DNA from: Nocardia sp. BMG51109 | Lineage (GTDB): Bacteria; Actinomycetota; Actinomycetes; Mycobacteriales; Mycobacteriaceae | Assembly: GCF_000526215.1 (NCBI RefSeq) | Contig: NZ_JAFQ01000004.1 | Span: 5,890,001-5,954,000, forward strand | Length of the DNA stretch: 64,000 bases | Direction: 5' to 3' | Shown here: positions 9,122 to 17,232 of the stretch, in pieces | Position numbering within the stretch: the stretch's first letter is position 1 | Layout: every line of letters begins with the position of its first letter | Made by a program: the position numbers and the translations under genes | The notes under the pieces: model-generated | Databases searched by the model: none | What the model was told of the DNA's origin: nothing | Seen by the model: only the letters and a program-made list of their open reading frames with translations

Positions 9122-9673
9122 ATGCCCAGCCTGTCCGTCTCTCGCCTGTTATCGGCCGACGAAGCGTTGCGGCGCCTGGCCACCGTCCGATTCGGACGGC
9201 TCGTGTACTCCAGGCACGCGCTGTTCGCGGTGCGTCCGGCCGACCACATCATCGAGGACGGCACGATTGTGCTGCACGTCGACCCGGCGGTACTCACGAT
9301 CACCGGCGATCGCCAGGTCGTCGCCTTCGAGGCCGACGCCATAGATCACGACACCCATGCCGGCTGGTTCGCCACTGCGGCGGGCGTTGCCGAAGAGATC
9401 ACGGATCCGGACCGGCGCACGAGGTATCGGCACCTGTGGGATCAACCCCGGGACGGCCGCCTCTTCCGGATCCGTCCCGAGCGGGTCACGGGTGCGGAAT
9501 ACAGCTGGCCGGCAGTGGAATCGCGCGAGCGGTCCGAATCCGTGCGCCCCGCCGACATCGCGTCCGAGTGGAACCTCCAGCCGGGCAACCGGATTCGGCC
9601 CGTGCCGGGGCCGAGCCCCGCCGCCAAATCGCTCAGCGCGCGGATATCGGGCTTGCGCGGGGCTTCTCGATGA
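9122..9673 (+). CDS. pyridoxamine 5'-phosphate oxidase-family (FMN/F420 split-barrel) protein
   Basis: A 183-residue protein whose first 125 residues form a PNPOx-like split barrel: SADEALRRLATVRFGRLVYS, FAVRPADHIIEDGTIVLHVD, and VAFEADAIDHDTHAGW. The following LFRIRPERVTGAEY is the usual end of the barrel. Members bind FMN, F420 or haem; some are tied to dormancy or oxidative-stress responses in actinobacteria. The C-terminal 55 residues are low in structure and variable. The start has a strong GGAGGAGC at 9111-9118. Function beyond flavin binding cannot be assigned. Confidence 0.82.
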   Translation: MPSLSVSRLLSADEALRRLATVRFGRLVYSRHALFAVRPADHIIEDGTIVLHVDPAVLTITGDRQVVAFEADAIDHDTHAGWFATAAGVAEEITDPDRRTRYRHLWDQPRDGRLFRIRPERVTGAEYSWPAVESRERSESVRPADIASEWNLQPGNRIRPVPGPSPAAKSLSARISGLRGASR

Positions 9674-9704
9674 CCGGCCGAGGCATCCGGGCGCGGGAAC
9701 CCGC

Positions 9705-10061
9705 CTACGACGCGTTCTCCGTGGCGTGCTCGTGCTCGGCGGCGCCCGCCTCCGGATCCAGCGCGCCGAAGTAGCGGGAGAGGCCGAAGGCCATCAGGGT
9801 GCCGCCGGTCAGGACCGTCAGGCGCTGCCCCTTCGACCGGACGCCGCCGCGCAGCAGCAGGCCCGCGGCCGCGAGATTGATTGCGCCCCAGGTGATGTTC
9901 TCGGTGGGGGAGGACAGGCCGACGCCCGGCGGGTCGGCGAACGGGGTGGGAAACCGTTGCCCGGTGAGGCCCTTGACCGTGTGCGGGACGGTGTTGACGA
10001 GCAGCGCGCCCGCGGCGAAGTGCGCGAGTGTCCGGGTCGCGGAGCGGATTCCGGTGGGCAT
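9705..10061 (-). CDS. small conserved membrane protein, function unknown
   Basis: A 118-residue protein with three hydrophobic segments: about residues 12-30 (LAHFAAGALLVNTVPHTVKG), 56-72 (TWGAINLAAAGLLLRGG) and 80-97 (LTVLTGGTLMAFGLSRYFG), and an acidic His-rich tail. I do not recognise a named family. It is convergent with the PNPOx-like gene (31 bases) and divergent from the P450, whose promoter region with a GAGAAT operator lies between, though the operator is nearer the P450 side. Confidence 0.65.
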   Translation of the reverse strand: MPTGIRSATRTLAHFAAGALLVNTVPHTVKGLTGQRFPTPFADPPGVGLSSPTENITWGAINLAAAGLLLRGGVRSKGQRLTVLTGGTLMAFGLSRYFGALDPEAGAAEHEHATENAS

Positions 10062-10198
10062 GTATCTCCTGAACTACGACAGCGGAACCGAGAATATCGG
10101 ACCGGGGCGGTCCGGGCGGCGGCGCCTCCGCCACCCGGGCGCCGCACCTGGCGAGTCCGGTGCGGCCGCGATCCGGCGGCTACTCTCCCCGTTCTCCG

Positions 10199-10217
10199 AC
10201 GAGAATGGCACTCTCGT
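10199..10217. promoter_or_regulatory. GAGAAT-type operator upstream of the P450
   Basis: ACGAGAAT-GGC-ACTCTCGT, arms of eight bases with one mismatched pair. It matches the consensus GAGAAT-N3-ATTCTC at 11 of 12 positions and sits 17 bases before the -35 box of the P450 promoter. It is one of six strong copies in the window. Confidence 0.6.
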
Positions 10218-10233
10218 GTGATGAGAAGATTAG

Positions 10234-10262
10234 TTGCAGCAAGGTATTGTCACATTTACACT
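10234..10262 (+). promoter_or_regulatory. sigma-A-like promoter of the P450
   Basis: TTGCAG at 10234-10239 and TACACT at 10257-10262 are separated by exactly 17 bases. Transcription would begin near 10269, giving a leader of about 93 bases before the GTG at 10362. Confidence 0.5.
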
Positions 10263-10361
10263 GGGATGACCCTCGGAGACTCGGTGTCGGCCGAGTCGAG
10301 TCCGTGAACAGTCCAGTCCGTGAACAGAGGACGATGTAGTTCCTGCGAGAGGTGAATCTCT

Positions 10362-11564
10362 GTGACCACCAGCGCGGCCAGCGACGTCTACTACGACCCG
10401 TACGACGTCCAGCTCAATGCCGATCCCTACCCGATGTTCAAGCGGCTCCGCGAGGAACTGCCGCTCTATTACAACGAGCAGCACGACTTCTACGCGATCA
10501 GCCGCTGGCCGGATGTGAACGCGGCGCTGCTGGATCACGGCACCTACAGCTCCGCGCGCGGCGCGATCATCGAGTTGATCAAGGCCAACTTCCCGATGCC
10601 GTCGGGCGTGCTGATCTTCGAGGATCCGCCGATCCACGACATCCACCGGAAACTGTTGTCGCGCATGTTCACTCCGCGCAAGATCCGTGAGCTCGAGGAC
10701 AAGATCCGCGAATACTGCGCGCAGAGCCTGGATCCGCACGTGGGCACCGGCAAGCTGGACTTCATCGCGGACATCGGCGCGCAGATGCCGATGCGCACGA
10801 TCGGCTCGCTGCTCGGCATTCCGGAGCAGGACCAGGAGGCCATCCGCGACTTCGCGAACGACCAGATGCGCACCGAGGAGGGCCAGCCGATGAAGGCCGC
10901 CGAGGACGGGCTGGTCAGCGGCGACATCTTCGGCGCCTACATCGACTGGCGCGTCGAGCACCCCTCCGACGACATCATGACGGAGCTGCTGAACGTCGAA
11001 TTCGCGGACGAGTCCGGCGAGGTGCGCAAGCTGACCCGCGACGAGTTGCTGACGTACGTGAACGTGGTGTCCGGCGCGGGCAACGAGACCACGACGCGGC
11101 TGATCGGCTGGGCGGGCAAGGTGCTGGCCGAACACCCGGATCAGCGGCGGCAGCTGGTGGAGAACCCGACGCTGATCCCGAACGCCGTGGAGGAGCTGCT
11201 CCGATTCGAGCCGCCCGCACCGCATGTCGCGCGCTACGTGACCCGCGACGTGGAAGTGCACGGCAAGACGGTGCCCGAGGGCAGCGCCATGATGCTGCTC
11301 ATCGGCGCGGCCAACCGCGATCACCGGCAGTTCCCGCCGGACGGCGACGTCTTCGACATCCACCGCGACACCCGCCAGCATCTGAGCTTCAGCGTCGGCA
11401 CGCACTACTGCCTCGGTTCGGCGCTGGCCCGCCTGGAGGGCCGGATCGCGCTGGAGGAGATCCTGGCGCGGTTCCCGGAGTGGGAGGTCGACATGTCCGG
11501 GGCCAAGCTCTCGCCCACCTCGACCGTGCGCGGCTGGGAGAACCTGCCGGCGATCACCGCTTAG
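10362..11564 (+). CDS. cytochrome P450
   Basis: A 400-residue soluble bacterial P450. The I-helix oxygen-binding motif is VSGAGNETTTR, the K-helix ExxR is in EELLRF, and the haem loop FSVGTHYCLGSALARLEG contains the cysteine ligand in the full FxxGxHxCxG form. It should hydroxylate a hydrophobic substrate with electrons from a ferredoxin; no ferredoxin gene is adjacent. GTG start with AGAGGTG upstream. The GAGAAT-type operator in front suggests it belongs to the same regulon as the CoA-ester catabolic genes and could perform an early oxidation in that pathway. I cannot assign a CYP family number. Confidence 0.93.
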   Translation: MTTSAASDVYYDPYDVQLNADPYPMFKRLREELPLYYNEQHDFYAISRWPDVNAALLDHGTYSSARGAIIELIKANFPMPSGVLIFEDPPIHDIHRKLLSRMFTPRKIRELEDKIREYCAQSLDPHVGTGKLDFIADIGAQMPMRTIGSLLGIPEQDQEAIRDFANDQMRTEEGQPMKAAEDGLVSGDIFGAYIDWRVEHPSDDIMTELLNVEFADESGEVRKLTRDELLTYVNVVSGAGNETTTRLIGWAGKVLAEHPDQRRQLVENPTLIPNAVEELLRFEPPAPHVARYVTRDVEVHGKTVPEGSAMMLLIGAANRDHRQFPPDGDVFDIHRDTRQHLSFSVGTHYCLGSALARLEGRIALEEILARFPEWEVDMSGAKLSPTSTVRGWENLPAITA

Positions 11565-11826
11565 CAGGCCACCGCCACGGCCGCCGCGAGCACGTACGGC
11601 CGGCGTGGCGGGCGTTTCTCCCGTGCGGAGGGGGCCGGGCCGACCGTGGGTTGCGCCCGCGTCACCCTTGTCCGATGCCGACGACACCGGCGTCGGCACG
11701 CGCTCCTGCCTCTCGGCGTAGCATATCTGCGACGGCACACCGAGTAAGCGAAACGGCCTGGCCTCGAACCGGTTCGGGGCGAGGCCGTTGCGGCGCACTG
11801 GTCGTTCTCGAACAGAGGAGCTACGC

Positions 11827-12540
11827 ATGGGCGACCGCTCTAACCGCAAGCGCTCGAACCGCGGGCGCTCCCACCGCAAGCGATCCGGTCGGCTGCCGGG
11901 CATCACCCCCGAATACCTCCGGCAGATCGAAGAGGGCGAAGTCCTGCCGTCGCCCGAGGTCATCGACCGCCTTGCCGACGTCTACCAGCTCGGCGACCTC
12001 GCCCGACGGCACCTCCACGACCTGTACTCCAGCGAGGTCGACGGGCCGGCGCCCGTCCCCGACATCGTCGTCACCAACGAGCACCGCCGCCGCGTCGACG
12101 ACCACTCACCGCACCCCGCCGCACTCCTCGACCACCGCTGGAACGTCCTGCACGCCAACGCCGGCTACCGGCGTGTGCTGCCCGGCATCGGCGCCGGCGA
12201 GAACAACCTCCTCGCCTGGATGTTCCTCGACGACCGCGCCCGCTCGATCGTCATCGACCACACCGCCGAGGCCCGCAAGCTCGTCGGCCGCTTCAAACTC
12301 ACCTACGGAACCTTCCTAGGTGACCCCGAATTCGAAGACATCCTCCGGCGCTGCGAGAGCGACGAGTTCTTCGACGCGGCCTGGTCGGACTTCCGCGCGC
12401 TCACCGACAGCCCCGGCCCGACGCCGATGAACTGGCGCGACCCCGGCACCGACCGTCTTCTGCGCGTCACCGAACAGCGAGTGCCCGACAGCGAATGGCT
12501 GACCCTGCACACCGCGACCCCGATCGACCAGCAACTGTGA
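11827..12540 (+). CDS. MmyB-like XRE regulator with incomplete N-terminal HTH
   Basis: A 237-residue protein. Residues from about 85 on match the MmyB-like ligand-binding domain of actinobacterial XRE regulators (LLDHRWNVLHANAGYRRVLPG, then NLLAWMFLDDRARSIV and a final RVTEQRVPDSEWLTLHTA). The DNA-binding domain is odd: only its second half is present (GITPEYLRQIEEGEVLPSPE, then VIDRLADVYQL), and the first two helices are replaced by about 25 residues rich in Arg, Ser and Asn with repeated RSxRKRS units. It may be a gene with a damaged 5' end or one with a divergent HTH. ATG at 11827 follows AGAGGAG. Confidence 0.75.
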   Translation: MGDRSNRKRSNRGRSHRKRSGRLPGITPEYLRQIEEGEVLPSPEVIDRLADVYQLGDLARRHLHDLYSSEVDGPAPVPDIVVTNEHRRRVDDHSPHPAALLDHRWNVLHANAGYRRVLPGIGAGENNLLAWMFLDDRARSIVIDHTAEARKLVGRFKLTYGTFLGDPEFEDILRRCESDEFFDAAWSDFRALTDSPGPTPMNWRDPGTDRLLRVTEQRVPDSEWLTLHTATPIDQQL

Positions 12541-12565
12541 GTATGGCCTGTACTCCCGAGCCGGC

Positions 12566-13429
12566 TCAGCTGCCCGAGCGGTGGGCGGTGACGAGGTAGT
12601 TGTGCGGCCAGTTCGGGTCGTCGCGGTCCGGGACGGGCCACGGCCACCGCCCGAAATCGGCGGTCTCCTCGCCGTATCCGGCGACCTCGGCGCGCCAGCC
12701 GTGCGCGGCGAACAGCGCCTCGGGTTCGTCGGTGGCGAAGCGCCGGCTGACACCCGCCTCCGTGAGCCGGGCCGACCAGGTGTCCAGGAACGGGGTTCCG
12801 GGCGGCACCCGGCCGGAAACATCGGCCAGCGCCACGCTGTTCGGATTGCTCAGCCGTGCCGCCGTGCCGAGCAGCTCGTGCACTTGCGGTTCCGACAGGT
12901 AACCGAGCAGACCCTCGGCCACGAATACGGCCGGTTTCGTCTCCAGGTATCCGGCCGACAGCAGCGGGTGGGTCCACGGTCGTGCCAGATCGGCCGGGAC
13001 CGTTCGGCGGTCGCAGGTGGGCCGCGCCCCGGTCGTCTCCAGGCGCTGCTCCTTCAGCGCGAGCAGTGCGGGTCTGTCGAGTTCGAAGACGACGACGTCG
13101 TCGGGAAAACCGAGCCGGAACGCGCGCGTATCCATGCCCGCGGCCAACAGCACGACCTGTGTGATCCCGTTGGCTCCCACCATGTTCAGCAGACGGTCGT
13201 CGAAGTAGCGGGTGCGAATCGGCAGCGCGGGATTCTCCGGCATCTCGGCGCCCATCTCGGCCATGATCCTGCCGCCCTCCGGCCCGGCGAGGGCATCGGC
13301 CAAGGGATCGTCGAACAGCCGATCCGGCCGCGCCGACTCGCGGGCCCGTTCCGCGGCCATCCACAGCGCGGTCGAGGCTACGGGATCGGTTGACGGAGCG
13401 GGAGATTCGTCCGGTCTCGATGGGGCCAT
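12566..13429 (-). CDS. LCMT-type SAM-dependent methyltransferase
   Basis: A 287-residue protein of the large mycobacterial/nocardial family of putative SAM-dependent methyltransferases related to leucine carboxyl methyltransferase (TIGR00027 type). Diagnostic parts are VASTALWMAAERARESARPD near the start, RTRYFDDRLL, the SAM loop VVLLAAGMDTRAFRL, VFELDRPALLALK and FVAEGLLGYLSEPQV. Targets of these paralogues are mostly unknown. It is convergent with the MmyB-like regulator, 25 bases away. Behind its start are 215 bases without a gene. Confidence 0.9.
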   Translation of the reverse strand: MAPSRPDESPAPSTDPVASTALWMAAERARESARPDRLFDDPLADALAGPEGGRIMAEMGAEMPENPALPIRTRYFDDRLLNMVGANGITQVVLLAAGMDTRAFRLGFPDDVVVFELDRPALLALKEQRLETTGARPTCDRRTVPADLARPWTHPLLSAGYLETKPAVFVAEGLLGYLSEPQVHELLGTAARLSNPNSVALADVSGRVPPGTPFLDTWSARLTEAGVSRRFATDEPEALFAAHGWRAEVAGYGEETADFGRWPWPVPDRDDPNWPHNYLVTAHRSGS

Positions 13430-13644
13430 CGATCGAGCTTAATTGCCGACTCGGTAATTCGTTGTGGTCGACCACGAACCCCGCGCGGATCCCCCTACCG
13501 GCGAGCCCGTGCCCGGCCCGGTCGGTGGTCACATTCCCCGCGGCGGCGTGTGGCGGCAGAGGTCGTCCGGCGGGCGATGAGAACGCGGAGGCTTTCCTCC
13601 TGGGGCGGCCGAGAACGGGCTGCCGATCCGGTGCGCGGGTGTGA

Positions 13645-16113
13645 TTACTCGGACTTCACGGGGGTGCGGACGACCTCGGGGAAACCCCCGATGATTCCGT
13701 CGGCTTCCAGCGCGCGGATCTCTGCCTCGGAAAAGCCCAGGGCGGTGAGGATTTCGTCGTTGTGCTGGCCGAGCAGGGGAGCGGGGGAGCGGTGGAACCG
13801 GTCCGGCCCGCCGGAGAAGCGCGCGGGAACCGTGCTGTGCCCGGCGGTCCGGGCGACCGGGTGGTCGACGGGTTCGAAGAATCCCCGGAACCGCAGTTGC
13901 GGCAGTTCGGCCTGGCGGTGCGGCTGCATCACCTTGGCGACGGGAACGCCCGCGTCCCAGAGGATTCGGACGATCTCGTCGCTGTCGCGGGCGGCGCACC
14001 ATTCGGCGAGCCGCTCGTCGATGGCGTCGTGCTGTTCGCGGCGGCCCGCGGCGGAGCACAGTTCGGGGACCAGCGCCCAGAACGGGTTGCCGAGCGCCTC
14101 CCGCAACTGCCGCCACTGCGCGTCGGTGGCCACCGCGATCGCGACCCAGCAGTCCGGCCTGCCGAACTCGTCCACGCCCGCGGCGCGGTAGAGGTTCTGG
14201 GGTGCGGCCTCGGGACCGCGGTTGCCGTCGCGCTCCAGCAGGGCGCCGTAGGCGGAGTACTCGATCACCTGCTCGGCGGCGACATTGAGCGCGGCATCCA
14301 CCATCGCGGCCTCCACCAGTGCGCCCCGACCGGACCGCCGCCGGTGTTCGAGCGCGAGCAGCAGCCCGTTGAGCGCGTGCACACCGGCGTTCGGATCGCC
14401 GATCGCATAGGGCTCCAAGGGGTTTCGATCCGGGTGACCGGTCAGCCAGGTCAGGCCGGAGGTGTCCTCGATGATGTAGGCGAAGGCCGGGTTGTCGCGC
14501 CAGGGACCGTCCAGGCCGAAGCCCGGCATCCGGACCATGATGGTGTCGGGTCGCAGCTTCCGCAGCGCGGAATAGTCCAGGCCGACCTGCTCGAGCACCC
14601 GCGGCGTGTAGTTCTCGACGACGACATCGCAGGTGGCGGCGAGCCGCAGCAGCAGGTCGCGCCCGCGTTCGGTGCGGAAGTCGACCGTGATGCCCTTCTT
14701 GCCGGTGTTCAGCCCGGAGAAGATCGGCGACTTCTCCCACCACTGTTCCTCGGAGGCCGGGACACCGGCGATGAGCCGGGTGCCGTCCGGCCGGCCCGCG
14801 GATTCGACGTGGATGACCTCGGCGCCGAGCATGGCGAGGAAATGCGTGCAGGACGGACCCGCCCAGTAGGTGGTCAGGTCCAGGACGCGAAGTTCCCGGA
14901 ACGGCAAGGGATCCGGCTGGACCCGGGGCAGCGGGCCGCGGTGGCGCGGGCTCGCGGACCGGTACTGCTCGGTGTGCTCGCCGAGCCGCGGCGCGCGCCG
15001 CGGCTCGCGCAGCAGCGCGGGCCGGGTGCGGTACGGCGCGACCGGCTGGGTGAACCCGTCGCGGGGGTTGGTCGTGAACGAGCCGCGGGCGACGTGATGG
15101 TCCATCTCGGCGGCGTTGGCGCCGTGCACGACCGGGCCGTTGGGTATGCGGAACGCCGAGGCCAGGTCGCGGATCACCTCGGAGGGCCGGTCGGCCAGCC
15201 ACGCGTAGATCTCGGGCGCGTTCGCGAGAGCGCGCTCGGTGATCGACAGGTCGGTGTCCTGTTCGATCCATTCCGGGTGGCCGACCATCGCGCACAGGTC
15301 GAACCACTGCTGCGCGGTACCGCAGCCGAGGGCGACGAGCCCGTCGGCGGCCGCGGCGACCCCCGGCACGGTGAGCCGTCGCTCGGTGCGGAACGGCCGG
15401 CCCAGCGCCTCGTGGAACGAGACGGGATAGTAGGTGAGCCCGAGGATCTGCGCCTCCAGGATCGACAGGTCGACCAGTTCGCCGGCGCCGGATCCGAGCG
15501 TGCGCAGCCGCGAGGTCATGGTGGCGGCCGAGGCGTACGCCCCGGCGAACCATTCGCCGATCCGGCCGCCGACATGCACGGGAGCCTGCTCGGGTGCGCC
15601 GCGCCCCAGCCCGACGATGCCGCCGGACCAGGCTTGCAGGGTGAATTCCGTGGCGGCACGGTCACTCCAGGGGCCGTCCAGCCCGAACGGCGTGACGGCG
15701 GTGACCACCAGGTGCCGGTGCGCGCGGCGGAGGGCGGTGGCGGCGAACCGGGGATGCTCGGTGAGCCGCGAACCCGGCGACCACACCACGACATCGGCCG
15801 ACTCCAGCACGGCGTCGACGAGATCGAGGTCGGCGGGAACGTCCGGATCGGCGACCACGCTCGCCTTGCCGCCGGCCAGGAAGCTGAACAGCGCACCGTC
15901 GCACCCGGTTTCGACGGCTGCGCCGGAGGCCGACCACCGGCGCAGCGGATCGCCCTCCGGCGGTTCGATCTTCACGATCTCCGCGCCGCCGTCGCGCAGC
16001 AGCTTGGTGCAGTACGCGCCGGCGATGCCGGTGGACAGATCGGCCACGACACATCCGCGCAGCGGGGGCTCCGCGGGGTTCTCCGCATTGTGTGCCGAAT
16101 TTCTCGATGCCAT
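13645..16113 (-). CDS. two-domain CaiB/BaiF (class III) CoA-transferase
   Basis: An 822-residue fusion of two CaiB/BaiF domains. The first (about 17-370) starts LRGCVVADLSTGIAGAYCTK, with GGAEIVKIEPPEGDPLRRW; the second (about 415-810) starts LRVLDLTTYWAGPSCTHFLA, with GAEVIHVESAGRPDG and NTGKKGITVDFRTERGRDLL. Single-domain enzymes have about 400 residues and dimerise as linked rings, so this chain may form the whole active unit by itself. Role: transfer of CoA between an acyl-CoA and a free acid, activating the acid for beta-oxidation-like steps. The start at MASRNS has GGGAG upstream. It is the last gene of a minus-strand operon (amidohydrolase, M24, M24, enoyl-CoA hydratase, this gene). 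Confidence 0.9.
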   Translation of the reverse strand: MASRNSAHNAENPAEPPLRGCVVADLSTGIAGAYCTKLLRDGGAEIVKIEPPEGDPLRRWSASGAAVETGCDGALFSFLAGGKASVVADPDVPADLDLVDAVLESADVVVWSPGSRLTEHPRFAATALRRAHRHLVVTAVTPFGLDGPWSDRAATEFTLQAWSGGIVGLGRGAPEQAPVHVGGRIGEWFAGAYASAATMTSRLRTLGSGAGELVDLSILEAQILGLTYYPVSFHEALGRPFRTERRLTVPGVAAAADGLVALGCGTAQQWFDLCAMVGHPEWIEQDTDLSITERALANAPEIYAWLADRPSEVIRDLASAFRIPNGPVVHGANAAEMDHHVARGSFTTNPRDGFTQPVAPYRTRPALLREPRRAPRLGEHTEQYRSASPRHRGPLPRVQPDPLPFRELRVLDLTTYWAGPSCTHFLAMLGAEVIHVESAGRPDGTRLIAGVPASEEQWWEKSPIFSGLNTGKKGITVDFRTERGRDLLLRLAATCDVVVENYTPRVLEQVGLDYSALRKLRPDTIMVRMPGFGLDGPWRDNPAFAYIIEDTSGLTWLTGHPDRNPLEPYAIGDPNAGVHALNGLLLALEHRRRSGRGALVEAAMVDAALNVAAEQVIEYSAYGALLERDGNRGPEAAPQNLYRAAGVDEFGRPDCWVAIAVATDAQWRQLREALGNPFWALVPELCSAAGRREQHDAIDERLAEWCAARDSDEIVRILWDAGVPVAKVMQPHRQAELPQLRFRGFFEPVDHPVARTAGHSTVPARFSGGPDRFHRSPAPLLGQHNDEILTALGFSEAEIRALEADGIIGGFPEVVRTPVKSE

Positions 16114-16257
16114 ACTCTCCCACCGACTTTCGCCGTCACCGGCCCTCGCCGTCCCGGTATGTCGCCGTCCCGGCATGTCTCCGGCCGGGGTCCACTCCCG
16201 GTGCCCATGGATTCCGGCCACAGGCGGCCCGGAACGACGAGCGTGTCGCCGCAGTGA

Positions 16258-17211
16258 TCACTCCTGCTTCTTGCGCCCCGATTTGCTCAGCCGGAAATCC
16301 GGGGGGAACCGCGCGTCGTTGTCCTTGACCGAGTTGTTCAGCCCGCCGTCGAAGGCGTCGTCCAGCATCAGCTCGTCGTCGTCGGGACGGATGTGACCGC
16401 CCATCGACTCGAAGAACCCGCTCAGCAGGCTGCCCATGTACTCGCCCTGATGCTGCTTGACCACCTCGAAGAAGATCTTCTGCATGAAGACCGTGTCGGT
16501 GGGCCGGTTGCGCGCGCAGGCCAGCGCGTACTTCTCGGTCAGGTCCTCCAGCTCGTCGCGGGTGACGACCCGGTTCACGAAGTTGCAGTCGTACATCTCC
16601 TGCGCGGTGAACGCCCGGCCGGTGAACACCATCTCCTGAAACCGGCGCAGCCCCATGGTCTGTGCCCAGGTCCACATGCGCGGGCCCCAGCCGTAGTACC
16701 GGAACGACGGGTGCCCGAACAGCGCGTCGTCGGAGGCGAGCACGATATCCGCGTCGGCGGCCTGGTAGAAGTGCCAGCCGTAGCAGTAGCCCTTCACCTC
16801 GACGATGCTGATCTTCTTGAACTCCTGCAGGCTGCGGCAGCCGGCCTGCGCGTTGGCGTACCACTGGCTGATGGTGGCGCCGTGCCGGAAGGAGTCGCGC
16901 GGCGGATAGCGCACCTCGTCCGCGCCGATCTTGAACTCACCCAGCCGCGGCCCCGGATCGTCGGACTTCTGCACGTCCATGAACTCGGGGAGATCGGCCC
17001 CGGTGCCCAGGTCGTCGCCCGAGCCCCGGACCACCAGCACCTTGACCTCGTCGTCGACGCTCGCCCGGTGCAGCAGATCGGCGTAGCGCAGCCGCGCGGC
17101 GATGGTCGGCGCGTTGAGCTGGTCGGCGCGGTCGAAGGTGATGGTCGCGATCCGTGTCTCGGGATCCTTGGCGTAGCGGACGATCTCTTCAGCCGAGGGT
17201 TGTCCGGGCAT
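16258..17211 (-). CDS. enoyl-CoA hydratase/isomerase-family protein
   Basis: A 317-residue crotonase-fold protein, about 55 residues longer than a typical hydratase. IATITFDRADQLNAPT and VKVLVVRGSGDDLGTGADLP form the first half of the CoA-binding and oxyanion region; VEVKGYCYGWHFYQAADADI and ALFGHPSFRYYGWGP the second. MVFTGRAFTAQEMYDCNFVN is the usual family segment. The catalytic glutamates of canonical hydratases are not in recognisable positions, so it may be an isomerase, hydrolase or C-C hydrolase. The C terminus is a charged tail (DDDELMLDDAFDG). It follows the M24 genes by 21 bases in one operon. Confidence 0.85.
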   Translation of the reverse strand: MPGQPSAEEIVRYAKDPETRIATITFDRADQLNAPTIAARLRYADLLHRASVDDEVKVLVVRGSGDDLGTGADLPEFMDVQKSDDPGPRLGEFKIGADEVRYPPRDSFRHGATISQWYANAQAGCRSLQEFKKISIVEVKGYCYGWHFYQAADADIVLASDDALFGHPSFRYYGWGPRMWTWAQTMGLRRFQEMVFTGRAFTAQEMYDCNFVNRVVTRDELEDLTEKYALACARNRPTDTVFMQKIFFEVVKQHQGEYMGSLLSGFFESMGGHIRPDDDELMLDDAFDGGLNNSVKDNDARFPPDFRLSKSGRKKQE

Positions 17212-17232
17212 GGTCGGCCTCCTTGCAGATGC

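Larger units (their letters stand above)
10062..10361. other. 300-base divergent control region of the P450
   Basis: The region separates the membrane protein and the P450. Its first half is GC-rich with nothing I can name. The second half holds the GAGAAT-type operator and a sigma-A-like promoter listed separately, leaving a P450 leader of about 90 bases. Confidence 0.5.

Noticed and set aside
10230..11963. 577-codon open frame opposite the P450
   Set aside because: Antisense to a P450 with complete haem, I-helix and ExxR motifs; repetitive Arg/Val/Ala/Asp composition is typical of GC-rich shadows.
13762..16257. 831-codon open frame on the plus strand opposite the fused CoA-transferase
   Set aside because: It is the complement of a gene with very high GC in third positions, which suppresses stops in the opposite frame. 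The translation shows no domain and the minus-strand gene has full family motifs.
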